The position numbers and the translations under genes were made by a program. Source: Mycobacterium sp. 1164985.4 (GTDB taxonomy: Bacteria > Actinomycetota > Actinomycetes > Mycobacteriales > Mycobacteriaceae). Taken from it: DNA of 40,357 bases. The first letter of the stretch is position 1. Each line of letters begins with the position of its first letter. The stretch spans positions 1 through 40,357 of the forward strand of contig NZ_LZMD01000018.1 of the NCBI RefSeq assembly GCF_001668575.1, in the 5' to 3' direction. Below the pieces are notes generated by a model. That model saw nothing but the letters and a program-made list of their open reading frames with translations, was not told where the DNA came from and did no database searches. This document shows, piece by piece, positions 9,425 through 18,936 of the stretch.

Positions 9425-10240
9425 TCAGCGCTGGCCGCTGGAGCGCACGCCCAGAAGGACGTCCTCCCAGGCGGGAACCGCGGGCTTGGCCTTACCCCTG
9501 CGGGCCTTGGCCGGCTTCTGCGCGACGGGCTCGGGGGCTTCTTCGGTCTGGGGCTCGGGCGGGGTCGCCTGCACCGGCGGGTCGATCGGAAGCGTCGGCT
9601 CCTCGACCTCGACCTGCGGCTCGGGCAGCGCGGCGACGGGGCGCAGCGGTCGGGTGAAGTTCGGGTCGATGAGCTCGGACGCGGCGTCGTCGAACGCGGT
9701 GACCGTCCCGCCGTGGGCGCCGGGGGAGAAGCGGAAATGCGCCGCGAGGTCCGACCTGCCTGCTTTCCATGCCAGCCGCACCGTCCAGCGGCCGTCTTCG
9801 TTGCGCCACGCGTCCCAGGTCGGCGCGTCCGGGTCGAGCCCGCGCGCGATCAAAGCCGTCGTGACCGTCTCCAGCAAGGTCAGTACCGACGGCCCGTCCG
9901 CGAGCACCGGATGCGCGGCGGTTGCCAGCTCGGCGGCCCGGGCGCGCTCGAGCAACACCGGATGCGCGAACCGCTCGACGCGGGACACGTCGACGCCCGA
10001 AGCCTCCGCGACCTGTTCGACGGATGCACCGGCCCTGATCCGGGACTGAATCTCCTTGGGTCGCAGCACGGTTTGAACCTCGGCCTCGTCTCGTGTCTGA
10101 CTCGAACCCACCTGGTCGCCACGGACAGCGGCCCGCAACCGATCGTCGCGCAGCAGCGTGAACTTCTCACCGGAGCCGTCGGCCTCGCAGATGATTCGTT
10201 TGCCGTCCACATCGAGTCCGACGACTTTGAGTTCCCGCAT
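9425..10240 (-). CDS. sepH: Cell-division regulator SepH (DUF3071)
   Basis: 271-residue protein of the actinobacterial SepH family, which binds FtsZ and promotes filament assembly at the division site. The conserved N-terminal DUF3071 domain (about 1-180) opens MRELKVVGLDVDGKRIICE. It includes a helix-turn-helix-like segment, RIRAGASVEQVAEASGVDVSRVERF (about residues 69-93). A long Pro/Glu-rich disordered linker follows, and then the conserved end WEDVLLG. The start is ATG 10238-10240 with AGGAGG five bases upstream; in-frame codons further up lack this. It is the Rv0883c equivalent. Confidence 0.92.
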   Translation of the reverse strand: MRELKVVGLDVDGKRIICEADGSGEKFTLLRDDRLRAAVRGDQVGSSQTRDEAEVQTVLRPKEIQSRIRAGASVEQVAEASGVDVSRVERFAHPVLLERARAAELATAAHPVLADGPSVLTLLETVTTALIARGLDPDAPTWDAWRNEDGRWTVRLAWKAGRSDLAAHFRFSPGAHGGTVTAFDDAASELIDPNFTRPLRPVAALPEPQVEVEEPTLPIDPPVQATPPEPQTEEAPEPVAQKPAKARRGKAKPAVPAWEDVLLGVRSSGQR

Positions 10241-10317
10241 GGCGACCTCCTCCGGGCTAGCGCGAAGCCCGATCAACCGGACACTACTGCGTTATCCGCC
10301 CGTTACCTGGTATGACA

Positions 10318-11558
<1,241 letters not shown>

Positions 11559-11648
11559 TCACAAAAGTGGGTAAACGACCTACATAGAGACCTCGTTGTG
11601 TCCATACTGTGACCTGTCGGGGACTGAAGCTCGAGCCCAGGGGGGCAC

Positions 11649-12137
11649 GTGATCAGTCTTAGAAAAAGCTCGGTCCTGTTTTCCATCTGCACGGGTGCTC
11701 TAGCGGTGTGCGCACCGCTGGCCGCGGGCCCGACCCAGGCCGACGGCGCCGACGACGGCGCGCTGCTGGACGAGATCAACGCCGCCCGCGCGGCCAACGG
11801 GTGCGGCCCGGTCGCGGGAAACCCGCAGCTGAGCGCCGCCGCGGCCCGGCAGGCCAACGACATGCTTGCCAACAACGTGCAGAGCCACACCGGTTCGGAC
11901 GGATCGTCTGCCGGCCAGCGCATCAATGCCGCCGGTTACACGACGTACTCCAAGGCGGGCGAGATCATCTTCTGGAGCACGGGAGTCGGGGCCGTCCCCG
12001 CCGAAGCGGTCAACTGGTGGATGAACAGCCCCGGGCACCGCGCGATCATCACCGACTGCAGCATGACCGATGTCGGCGTCGCCGTCCTGCGCAACGGTCC
12101 CAGGGCCGCCGCCGTCGGCGAGTTCGGCAGCAGATAG
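11649..12137 (+). CDS. Secreted CAP (SCP/PR1-like) domain protein
   Basis: 162-residue exported protein. It has a signal peptide (residues about 1-32, hydrophobic VLFSICTGALAVCAPLAAG, likely cut near TQADG) followed by a compact CAP domain. The cap features are LLDEINAARAANG, a conserved histidine in QSHTGSDG, AGEIIFW, and WWMNSPGHRAIITD with the second histidine. The final strand (VGEFGSR) is short, as in other mycobacterial CAP proteins. It starts at GTG 11649 after GGGGGCAC and is divergent from serC. The role is unknown; related proteins are secreted and often bind lipids or metals. Confidence 0.87.
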   Translation: MISLRKSSVLFSICTGALAVCAPLAAGPTQADGADDGALLDEINAARAANGCGPVAGNPQLSAAAARQANDMLANNVQSHTGSDGSSAGQRINAAGYTTYSKAGEIIFWSTGVGAVPAEAVNWWMNSPGHRAIITDCSMTDVGVAVLRNGPRAAAVGEFGSR

Positions 12138-12174
12138 CGCCCGACGCTCACCTCTCCCCGCGGCACGCATGCGC

Positions 12175-12190
12175 TGTGACGACGATCACA
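12175..12190. promoter_or_regulatory. Perfect CRP-type binding site upstream of the diiron gene
   Basis: TGTGACGACGATCACA has exact TGTGA and TCACA half-sites with a 6-base spacer. It lies 122 bases upstream of the diiron-oxygenase start codon and just past the CAP gene. It is placed to control the diiron-fprB pair through the mycobacterial cAMP receptor protein. The site is seen in the sequence; regulation is inferred. Confidence 0.65.
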
Positions 12191-12311
12191 TATCGATGTC
12201 TTCGGCGCCGTGTGACACATCGCGCTCGGGGGTATGTTCAGTAGGCGATACCTCCGGTACCGTTGTTGGACATCAGTGGCGCGAATGTAAACCTCATAGG
12301 GAGGTCCGAGA

Positions 12312-13325
12312 ATGGCGCGAACACGACTGGTCAGGCGATGGCGTCGGAACATGGAAGTCACCGAGGACGCCGAATACGTCGACACGCTCACCACGCTCTC
12401 CGAGGGTTCGGTGCGACGGAACTTCAATCCGTACACCGACATCGACTGGGACGCGCCCGAGTTCGCGGTCACCGAGAACGACCCGCGCTGGGTGCTGCCC
12501 GCGACCGACCCGCTCGGCGGACATCCCTGGTATCAGGCGCAACCGCTCGAACGACAGATCGAGATCGGAATGTGGCGGCAGGCCAACGTCGCGAAGGTCG
12601 GTCTGCAGTTCGAGATCATCCTCATCCGCGGGCTGACGAATTACGCATTCTGGGTTCCCAACGGGTCACCCGAGTACCGGTACTGCCTGCACGAGTCGGT
12701 CGAGGAGTGCAACCACACCATGATGTTCCAGGAGATGGTCAACCGCATCGGCGCCGACGTGCCGGGCATGCCCCGCATGCTGCGGTGGCTGTCGCCGTTC
12801 ATCCCGCTCGTCGCCGGACCGCTGCCGATCCCGTTCTTCTTCGGCGTGCTCGCCGGCGAGGAGCCGATCGACCACACGCAGAAGAACGTGCTGCGCGAGG
12901 GCAAGGAGCTACACCCGATCATGGAGCGGGTGATGGCCATCCACGTGGCGGAGGAGGCCCGTCACATCTCGTTCGCTCACGAGTATCTGCGCAAGCGCCT
13001 GCCGCGACTCAACCGCCGTCAGCGGTTCTGGCTGTCACTGAACGTACCGATCATCATGCGGGTGCTGTGTCAGGCGATCATTGTGCCGCCCAAGGCTTTC
13101 TGGCGTGAGTTCGACATTCCGCGCTCGGTACGCAAGGAGCTGTTCTTCCGCGCGCCGAAGTCCCGCCAGTTCCTGCGCGACATGTTCGGCGACGTCCGGA
13201 TGCTCTGCCATGAGACCGGATTGATGAACCCGTTCGCCAGGTTGATGTGGCGGCTCTGCAAGATCGACGGCAAGCCGAGCCGTTACCGCAGCGAACCGGC
13301 CCGTCAGCACGTGATCGCCGCATAG
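12312..13325 (+). CDS. AurF-like diiron oxygenase
   Basis: 337-residue protein of the AurF family of non-haem diiron oxygenases (p-aminobenzoate N-oxygenase type), in the Rv0885 position. All seven metal ligands known for AurF have counterparts: Glu101, then Glu132-x2-His135, Glu183 or Glu184, and His211-x3-Glu215-x2-His218. The spacing within both His/Glu motifs equals that of AurF. The ATG at 12312 has GGGAGG about eight bases upstream. The gene ends 10 bases before fprB, whose ferredoxin and flavin domains could supply electrons to the diiron site. The substrate is unknown. A CRP site lies upstream. Confidence 0.85.
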   Translation: MARTRLVRRWRRNMEVTEDAEYVDTLTTLSEGSVRRNFNPYTDIDWDAPEFAVTENDPRWVLPATDPLGGHPWYQAQPLERQIEIGMWRQANVAKVGLQFEIILIRGLTNYAFWVPNGSPEYRYCLHESVEECNHTMMFQEMVNRIGADVPGMPRMLRWLSPFIPLVAGPLPIPFFFGVLAGEEPIDHTQKNVLREGKELHPIMERVMAIHVAEEARHISFAHEYLRKRLPRLNRRQRFWLSLNVPIIMRVLCQAIIVPPKAFWREFDIPRSVRKELFFRAPKSRQFLRDMFGDVRMLCHETGLMNPFARLMWRLCKIDGKPSRYRSEPARQHVIAA

Positions 13326-13335
13326 GACGCACAAC

Positions 13336-15012
13336 GTGCCCCATGTGATCACCCAGTCGTGTTGCAGCGACGGGTCCTGTGTCTACGCGTGTCCGGTGAA
13401 CTGTATTCACCCGACACCGGACGAGCCCGGTTTCGCGACCGCCGAGATGCTCTACATCGATCCCGTCGCATGCGTCGACTGCGGAGCCTGTGTGTCGGCG
13501 TGCCCGGTCGGGGCGATATCGCATGACTCGAAGTTGACGCCGGAGCAGGTTCCGTTCGTCGAGTTGAACGCGGCGTTCTATCCCGAACCGGACGGCAGGC
13601 TGCCGCCGACGTCGAAGCTGGCGCCGGTTATCGAGGCGCCCGTGGTGTATCCCCGCGCCGGCGGACCGCTGACCGTCGCGATCGTCGGGTCCGGACCCGC
13701 CGCGATGTACGCCGCCGATGAGCTGCTCACCCAGAAGGGTGTGCGCGTCAACGTCTTCGAGCGGCTGCCCACGCCGTACGGATTGGTGCGCGCAGGCGTC
13801 GCCCCCGACCATCAGAGCACCAAACGTGTGACCAAGCTGTTCGACAGGATCGCCGCACAACCGGGGTTCACCTTCTACCTCAACGTCGAGGTGGGCACGG
13901 ACGTCACGCACGACGAATTGCTTGAGCATCACCACGCTGTGCTCTACGCCGTCGGCGCACCCAACGACCGGCGGCTCGACATCGCCGGGATGGGCCTGCC
14001 GGGTACGGGCACCGCGACCGAGTTCGTGGCCTGGTACAACGGCCACCCCGATTTCGACTCGCTACCAATCGATCTGGGGCACGAGCGGGCTGTCATCGTC
14101 GGCAACGGCAACGTCGCCCTCGACGTCGCACGGATCCTCGTCACGCCGCCAGATGTCCTCGCGTGCACGGACATCTCCGATCACGCGCTCGCCGTGCTCC
14201 GCGATTCCAGAGTGACCGAGGTCGTGATCGCCGGCCGGCGCGGTCCCAAGGACTCGGCCTTCACGCTGCCCGAGCTGATCGGGTTGACATCGACGTGCGA
14301 GGTGGTGCTCTCGCCGGCCGATCACGGACTGGTGGACCGGGACCTGGCTGCCGCCGAGGAACCCCTCACGCGCAACAAGTTGGAAGTCCTGAGCAAGCTC
14401 GGGGACACTTCGGCACCGGTGACCCGGCCGCGGATCCGCCTGGTCTACCGAATGACGCCGAAGCGCGTCGTCGGCGACGCCCGCGCCGAGGCGATGGAGT
14501 TCACCGTGACCGGCACCGACGAGGTTCACCGGCTCGACGCCGGACTGGTACTGACCTCGATCGGCTACCGCGGCAAGCCGATTCGCGGCCTTCCCTTCGA
14601 CGAGTCGGCGGCGGTCGTCCCCAACGGCGGTGGACGCGTCCTCGACCCCCAGTCGGGCGAGCCGGTTCCCGGCAGCTACGTCGCCGGGTGGATCAAACGC
14701 GGACCGACGGGGTTTATCGGCACCAACAAGTCGTGCGCCGCACAGACCGTGCACAACCTGGTCGCCGACTACAACGACGGCAGTCTGCGCGACCCGCTGT
14801 ACAAGCCGGGCGCACTCGACAAGCTCATGCACAGCCGACGTCCAGACATGGTCGACTCGGCCGGGTGGAAGGCGATCGACGCCGCCGAGGTCGCCCGCGG
14901 CGGCGACGAGCGTCCGCGCGTGAAGTTCACCGCGGTAGACGACATGCTGACCGCTGCGCAAGCGGACGCGCCGCGGTTCGGCCGGCGCCTACTGGCCGGC
15001 CTGCGCCGCTGA
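13336..15012 (+). CDS. fprB: Ferredoxin/ferredoxin-NADP reductase fusion FprB
   Basis: 558-residue fusion enzyme moving electrons between NADPH and iron-sulfur carriers. The N-terminal ferredoxin domain (about 1-60) has cysteines at 9, 10, 15, 19, 23, 46, 49, 52 and 56, enough for a two-cluster ferredoxin. The rest is an adrenodoxin-reductase-type flavoprotein with the FAD motif VGSGPAAMYAA (about residue 115), LPTPYGLVRAGVAPDH, the NADP motif VGNGNVALDVAR and the late signature GWIKRGPTGFIGTNK. The start is GTG 13336, 10 bases after the diiron gene, so the two form an operon. It is the Rv0886 equivalent. Confidence 0.95.
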   Translation: MPHVITQSCCSDGSCVYACPVNCIHPTPDEPGFATAEMLYIDPVACVDCGACVSACPVGAISHDSKLTPEQVPFVELNAAFYPEPDGRLPPTSKLAPVIEAPVVYPRAGGPLTVAIVGSGPAAMYAADELLTQKGVRVNVFERLPTPYGLVRAGVAPDHQSTKRVTKLFDRIAAQPGFTFYLNVEVGTDVTHDELLEHHHAVLYAVGAPNDRRLDIAGMGLPGTGTATEFVAWYNGHPDFDSLPIDLGHERAVIVGNGNVALDVARILVTPPDVLACTDISDHALAVLRDSRVTEVVIAGRRGPKDSAFTLPELIGLTSTCEVVLSPADHGLVDRDLAAAEEPLTRNKLEVLSKLGDTSAPVTRPRIRLVYRMTPKRVVGDARAEAMEFTVTGTDEVHRLDAGLVLTSIGYRGKPIRGLPFDESAAVVPNGGGRVLDPQSGEPVPGSYVAGWIKRGPTGFIGTNKSCAAQTVHNLVADYNDGSLRDPLYKPGALDKLMHSRRPDMVDSAGWKAIDAAEVARGGDERPRVKFTAVDDMLTAAQADAPRFGRRLLAGLRR

Positions 15013-15041
15013 CCTCACTGACAAGCCTGCGCTTGACGCCG

Positions 15042-15497
15042 TCACTGGGGCTGGTGGACCGCCTTCTCGATCTCCTCGGGGCTGACCTCGCGCATCGGTT
15101 GTCCCATCGACCACATATGTCCGAACGGGTCGCGTAGCACGCCGTAGCGGTCGCCCCAGAACATGTCATCGAGCGGCATCACGACGGTCGCGCCGGCGTC
15201 GACCGCTTTCTGGAACTTGGCGTCGACATCGGTGACCGTCAGGTGAATCGTCACAGGCGAACCGCCGAACGCCTCCGGCGTCTCCGACTTGCCGTCGTTC
15301 ATCTCCGGGAAATCGTCGTTGAGCATCACCAGCGAACCATTGATCCGCAACGCAGCGTGGAACAGCTTCTTCCCGTCCGGTCCGGGCACCCGGCCGAGTT
15401 CCTCGGCGTCGAACGCCTTGACGTAGAAGTCGATGGCCGCGGCGCCGTCGCTGACCGTGAGCATGGGGGATACCTCTGGCTTTACGTCGATGGCCAT
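15042..15497 (-). CDS. VOC (glyoxalase/PhnB-like) protein
   Basis: 151-residue protein of the PhnB-type vicinal oxygen chelate fold. Its paired beta-alpha-beta-beta-beta modules start at VSPMLTVSDGAAAIDFYVKAF and VTIHLTVTDVDAKFQKAVDAG, and it ends with WGDRYGVLRDPFGHMWSMGQ. Metal ligand positions typical of true glyoxalases are not obvious, so an enzymatic activity is not assigned. The start at ATG 15495-15497 is set by AAAGGAG eight bases upstream; the frame is open further up but lacks such a site. It is the Rv0887c equivalent and convergent with fprB. Confidence 0.86.
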   Translation of the reverse strand: MAIDVKPEVSPMLTVSDGAAAIDFYVKAFDAEELGRVPGPDGKKLFHAALRINGSLVMLNDDFPEMNDGKSETPEAFGGSPVTIHLTVTDVDAKFQKAVDAGATVVMPLDDMFWGDRYGVLRDPFGHMWSMGQPMREVSPEEIEKAVHQPQ

Positions 15498-15613
15498 GTG
15501 CAAAGCTCCTTTCGATTCGGGTTGGTGCCCGCGGAGGGGGCACCAGTACCGACCTGCGCAGAGCGTCGAATTAATCGGTACGTGGCCCATGCAACCACCG
15601 ACCACCGACAGGA

Positions 15614-16216
15614 TCAGACGATCGAAAAGGACGGCGGAAGCCCGTCGCGTCCGGTCAGCGCCATCAGCACCGTCTCACCGTGCTCCTGGGCCGCGATCCG
15701 AGCCGCCAACACCAACGCCTCCTCGAGCACCGATGGCGGCAGCGTGAACGAAATCCCAATTGCGCGTGCGATATCCAGGCTGTGCACGGCCAGCTCGAAC
15801 GTACGCGTCGGCAGGTAGTCCCGCAGCCGGATGCCTAGCCCGCCGATCACCTGGATCAGCGGATCGTCGACCGTCCGCAGCCGCGCGAGTGCTCGAGTGA
15901 CCAGATCGGCGACCGCCGCTGCCGGATCGCCACCAAGGTCCCGCCCGGCCTGTCGACCGCGCTCGGCGACATCGGCGGGGTCGATGCCCAAAGCGGTCGG
16001 GTTCACCCGCGCGTAGTACTCCTGCGGGGAGGCGAGGTCCGCGCGGTCGGCGGTGGTCTCGAGGTAGGTGAGCACCGTGGTGAGCGAGCGCGACGTGTGC
16101 CCGACCAGCGAGCGCACGTCCCAATCACCCAGCCCCGGTTCGGACCAGGCGTCAGCGGGGATCCGGCCGACGAGGTCAGCGAATCTGTGTGCCGCCGCGG
16201 CGAACGTCGTGGTCAC
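15614..16216 (-). CDS. DinB-fold protein of the mycothiol-dependent maleylpyruvate isomerase group
   Basis: 200-residue four-helix-bundle protein with the actinobacterial pattern GLGDWDVRSLVGHTSRSLTTVLTYLE, in which the His is a likely metal ligand. A later segment, PTRTFELAVHSLDIARAIG, carries another His. This is the mycothiol-dependent DinB superfamily, including maleylpyruvate isomerase and other thiol transferases, but the substrate is open. It starts at GTG 16214-16216, overlapping the citA stop by 4 bases (GTGA), so it is translated with citA. In M. tuberculosis the space before citA holds a different gene (Rv0888). Confidence 0.8.
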   Translation of the reverse strand: MTTTFAAAAHRFADLVGRIPADAWSEPGLGDWDVRSLVGHTSRSLTTVLTYLETTADRADLASPQEYYARVNPTALGIDPADVAERGRQAGRDLGGDPAAAVADLVTRALARLRTVDDPLIQVIGGLGIRLRDYLPTRTFELAVHSLDIARAIGISFTLPPSVLEEALVLAARIAAQEHGETVLMALTGRDGLPPSFSIV

Positions 16217-17331
16217 GACCGGACGATCTGGTCCCAGCCCTCGACCGACTCCGGGCTGCGCGGCGCCGGGCCGACGTAGATCGCCGACGGACGCACCAGC
16301 TTGCCGAGCCGTTTTTGCTCGAGGATGTGTGCACACCACCCGGCGGTGCGGCCGCAGGTGAACATCGCGGGCATCATCTTGGTCGGCACCTGCGCGAAGT
16401 CCAAGATCACCGCCGCCCAAAACTCGACGTTGGTCTCAATGGCGCGGTCCGGCCTCCGCTCCCGCAGCTCGGTCAGGGCGGCCTGTTCCAGCGCGGCGGC
16501 CACCTCGTAGCGCGGCGCCTCGAGCCGCTTGGCCGTCGCGCGCAGCACCCGCGCCCGCGGATCCTCGGCGCGGTAGACCCGATGCCCGAAGCCCATGAGT
16601 TTCTCCTTGCGGTCGAGGATGCCCTTGACCACTGCGCGGGCGTCGCCGGTCTTCTCGGCCTCCTCGATCATCGGGATCACGCGGGCGGGGGCGCCGCCGT
16701 GCAGCGGCCCGCTCATCGCGCCGATCGCGCCGGACAGGGCGGCCGCGACGTCGGCCCCGGTCGACGCGATCACGCGGGCGGTGAACGTCGAGGCGTTCAT
16801 GCCGTGTTCGGCGGCGGTGACCCAGTAGGCGTCGATGGCCTCCACATGGCGGGGATCGGGATCGCCCTGCCAGCGGGTCATGAATCGCTCTGTCACCGTT
16901 GAGCATTCGTCGACGGTGCGCTGGGGGACCGCGGGTTGGTAGATGCCGCGCGCCGACTGCGCGACGTAGGACAACGCCATCACCGAAGCCCGGGCGAGGT
17001 GGTCGCGGGCGGTGGCGTCGTCGATGTCGAGCAGCGGGGGATAGCCCCAGATCGGGGCTAACATCGCGAGCCCCGCCTGGACGTCGACGCGCACATCGCC
17101 ACTGTGGATGGGCAGCGGGAACGGTTCGGCGGGCGGCAGACCGTTGCCGAACTTGCCGTCGACCAGCAACGCCCACACGTCACCGAAGGTCACCCGCTGG
17201 TTGACCAAGTCCTCGATGTCGACGCCGCGGTACCGCAGCGCGCCGCCGTCCTTGTCGGGTTCGGCGATCTCGGAGGTGAAGGCGACGACGCCTTCGAGGC
17301 CGGGTACGAAATCTTCAGGCACCGCACTCAT
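16213..17331 (-). CDS. citA: Citrate synthase CitA (second citrate synthase)
   Basis: Condenses acetyl-CoA and oxaloacetate to citrate. The 372-residue protein closely follows the Rv0889c sequence as remembered. It opens MSAVPEDFVPGLEGVVAFTSEIAE and contains GALRYRGVDIEDLV. The active-site histidine regions AAEHGMNASTF and SGPLHGGAPARV and the GFGHRVYRAEDPRARV loop are present. The start is ATG 17329-17331; an in-frame ATG at 17355 adds eight residues not expected in the family. It is co-transcribed with the DinB-fold gene and lies back to back with pdxH. GltA2, about 1.6 kb away, is the main citrate synthase. Confidence 0.95.
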   Translation of the reverse strand: MSAVPEDFVPGLEGVVAFTSEIAEPDKDGGALRYRGVDIEDLVNQRVTFGDVWALLVDGKFGNGLPPAEPFPLPIHSGDVRVDVQAGLAMLAPIWGYPPLLDIDDATARDHLARASVMALSYVAQSARGIYQPAVPQRTVDECSTVTERFMTRWQGDPDPRHVEAIDAYWVTAAEHGMNASTFTARVIASTGADVAAALSGAIGAMSGPLHGGAPARVIPMIEEAEKTGDARAVVKGILDRKEKLMGFGHRVYRAEDPRARVLRATAKRLEAPRYEVAAALEQAALTELRERRPDRAIETNVEFWAAVILDFAQVPTKMMPAMFTCGRTAGWCAHILEQKRLGKLVRPSAIYVGPAPRSPESVEGWDQIVRS

Positions 17332-17414
17332 GGGCAGATTCTTGCACCCACGCAACGGCGGTCATCTGGCGGTTGCTGACACCGCGGTGGGTGGTGTGGG
17401 CGTAGCGTTGTCGC

Positions 17415-18077
17415 GTGGCGGAGGTAGGCCCAGAACGCTTGGCGAGGATGCGGGTGGAATACGGTTCAGCGGAAAAGGACGGCAGTCCCGATCTCGACGT
17501 GGATTGGCTGGCCGACGGCTGGGTTACGTTGCTGCGCAAGTGGTTAGCCGACGCCGAGCGCGCCGGTGTCGCTGAACCCAATGCAATGGTGATCGGCACT
17601 GTGGACGGTCGCGGACGGCCCGTGACCCGGTCGGTGTTGTGCAAGAGCGTCGACGATGCCGGCATCACGTTCTACACCAACTACGACTCCGACAAGGGCG
17701 AGCAGTTGTCGGCGACGCCGTACGCGTCGGCCACCTTTCCCTGGTACCTGATCGGGCGCCAGGTCCACGTGCGCGGACCGGTCACAAAGGTGTCCGCGGA
17801 GGAGACGGCCGAGTACTGGTCCAAGCGCCCGCGGGGGTCGCAGCTCGGCGCCTGGGCGTCGTACCAGTCGAAGCCGATCGAGTCCCGCACCGCGCTGCTG
17901 GACCAGCTGGCGGAGGTGACGCAGCGATTCGCCGACCACGAAACGGTTCCTGTGCCGCCGAATTGGGGCGGCTATCTGATCGCGGCTGAGGTCGTGGAGT
18001 TCTGGCAGGGCCGGGAGAACCGGGTGCACAACAGGATTCGCATCCAGAAGGGGCGGATCGAACGGCTGCAGCCGTAG
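17415..18077 (+). CDS. pdxH: Pyridoxine/pyridoxamine 5'-phosphate oxidase PdxH
   Basis: FMN enzyme making pyridoxal 5'-phosphate, the cofactor of SerC among others. The 220 residues include [22 protein letters not shown] and [13 protein letters not shown] for FMN binding. [18 protein letters not shown] follows, then [14 protein letters not shown], and near the C-terminus [13 protein letters not shown] with the substrate-binding Arg residues. The C-terminal dimer segment IERLQP is also typical. It starts at GTG 17415, divergent from citA across 83 bases. In M. tuberculosis pdxH is elsewhere (Rv2607), so this placement marks the rapid-grower arrangement. Confidence 0.93.
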   Translation: MAEVGPERLARMRVEYGSAEKDGSPDLDVDWLADGWVTLLRKWLADAERAGVAEPNAMVIGTVDGRGRPVTRSVLCKSVDDAGITFYTNYDSDKGEQLSATPYASATFPWYLIGRQVHVRGPVTKVSAEETAEYWSKRPRGSQLGAWASYQSKPIESRTALLDQLAEVTQRFADHETVPVPPNWGGYLIAAEVVEFWQGRENRVHNRIRIQKGRIERLQP

Positions 18078-18180
18078 GAGCCGACGTTAGCTGCGGCGAG
18101 ACAACGGTCCGGAATGCAGACGTCGATCATGTTATCGAGGTCGCCAAATTCTTAGCTCCTTCATAGTTTCGACCGTTAGG

Positions 18181-18840
18181 ATGCCCTTTGTGTCTGACGG
18201 TAGGGGGGCGCAGACTCTCGGGCTGCGCGAGCGCAAGAAGCTGCGCACGCGAGCGACTCTCATCGACGCCGCTGTGGAGCTGTGCAATAGCCAGGGGTTC
18301 GAAAACACCACAGTCGATCAAATCGCTGCAGTAGCCGATGTCTCATCGCGTACGTTCAGCAGGTATTTTCCGACCAAAGACGCGATCGCCTTAGCGTTGG
18401 TCGACGAGATTCTCGACCGAACCGCAGTAGAACTCGCTCGCCAGGCCGACGATATGAACCACTATGAGGCGCTGCTGCGGGCCAACGTCGCGATGGTCGA
18501 AGCCGCCAAGCGGGCGAGGCCCGGCGAGTTGACTGCCGAGCGGCTGCTCTGCATCACCCGGATCATCGTGACTTCGTCGACGCTGCGTCAGGCCAGCGTG
18601 ACGTTTCGCGGCAACGCGATCGAGCGCACGTTGGCCGCCCGACTCGGCGTCCCGCTGCACGACCAGAAAGTCAAGCTCACGGCAGCGGTCTGGGGTGCGG
18701 TGCTGATGACGGCGCTCGCAAGTGTTGCCAACGATGAGAGGGACTGGTCGCAAGTCTCGGTCGATGATCTCATCGATCGTCTGAAAGCGGTGTTCGGTGA
18801 GTTCGCCCACTTTGCGGGTAATCTGCATCAGCCCGTGTGA
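18181..18840 (+). CDS. TetR-family transcriptional regulator
   Basis: 219-residue repressor-type protein. The N-terminal TetR helix-turn-helix (about residues 14-62) reads LRERKKLRTRATLIDAAVEL, then ENTTVDQIAAVADVSSRTFSRYFPTKDAI. The helical ligand domain (about 75-210) is unassigned. The start is ATG 18181; GTG 18190 in the same frame is a possible shorter start. It lies between pdxH and gltA2 on the same strand, with gaps of 103 and 96 bases, so it may regulate gltA2 or itself. The target is not predictable. Confidence 0.86.
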   Translation: MPFVSDGRGAQTLGLRERKKLRTRATLIDAAVELCNSQGFENTTVDQIAAVADVSSRTFSRYFPTKDAIALALVDEILDRTAVELARQADDMNHYEALLRANVAMVEAAKRARPGELTAERLLCITRIIVTSSTLRQASVTFRGNAIERTLAARLGVPLHDQKVKLTAAVWGAVLMTALASVANDERDWSQVSVDDLIDRLKAVFGEFAHFAGNLHQPV

Positions 18841-18936
18841 GCAACTGACGCCCCCGCTGGCGCGCGGCTGCCGGAATGGGACTACCTTTTGTAGGAGCAA
18901 TGTCCAAATACTCCCAGCAGCGACGAAGGGAACCTC

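Noticed and set aside
12211..12220. Second CRP-like half-site TGTGACACAT upstream of the diiron gene
   Set aside because: Only one half-site is good; no TCACA partner at the right spacing.
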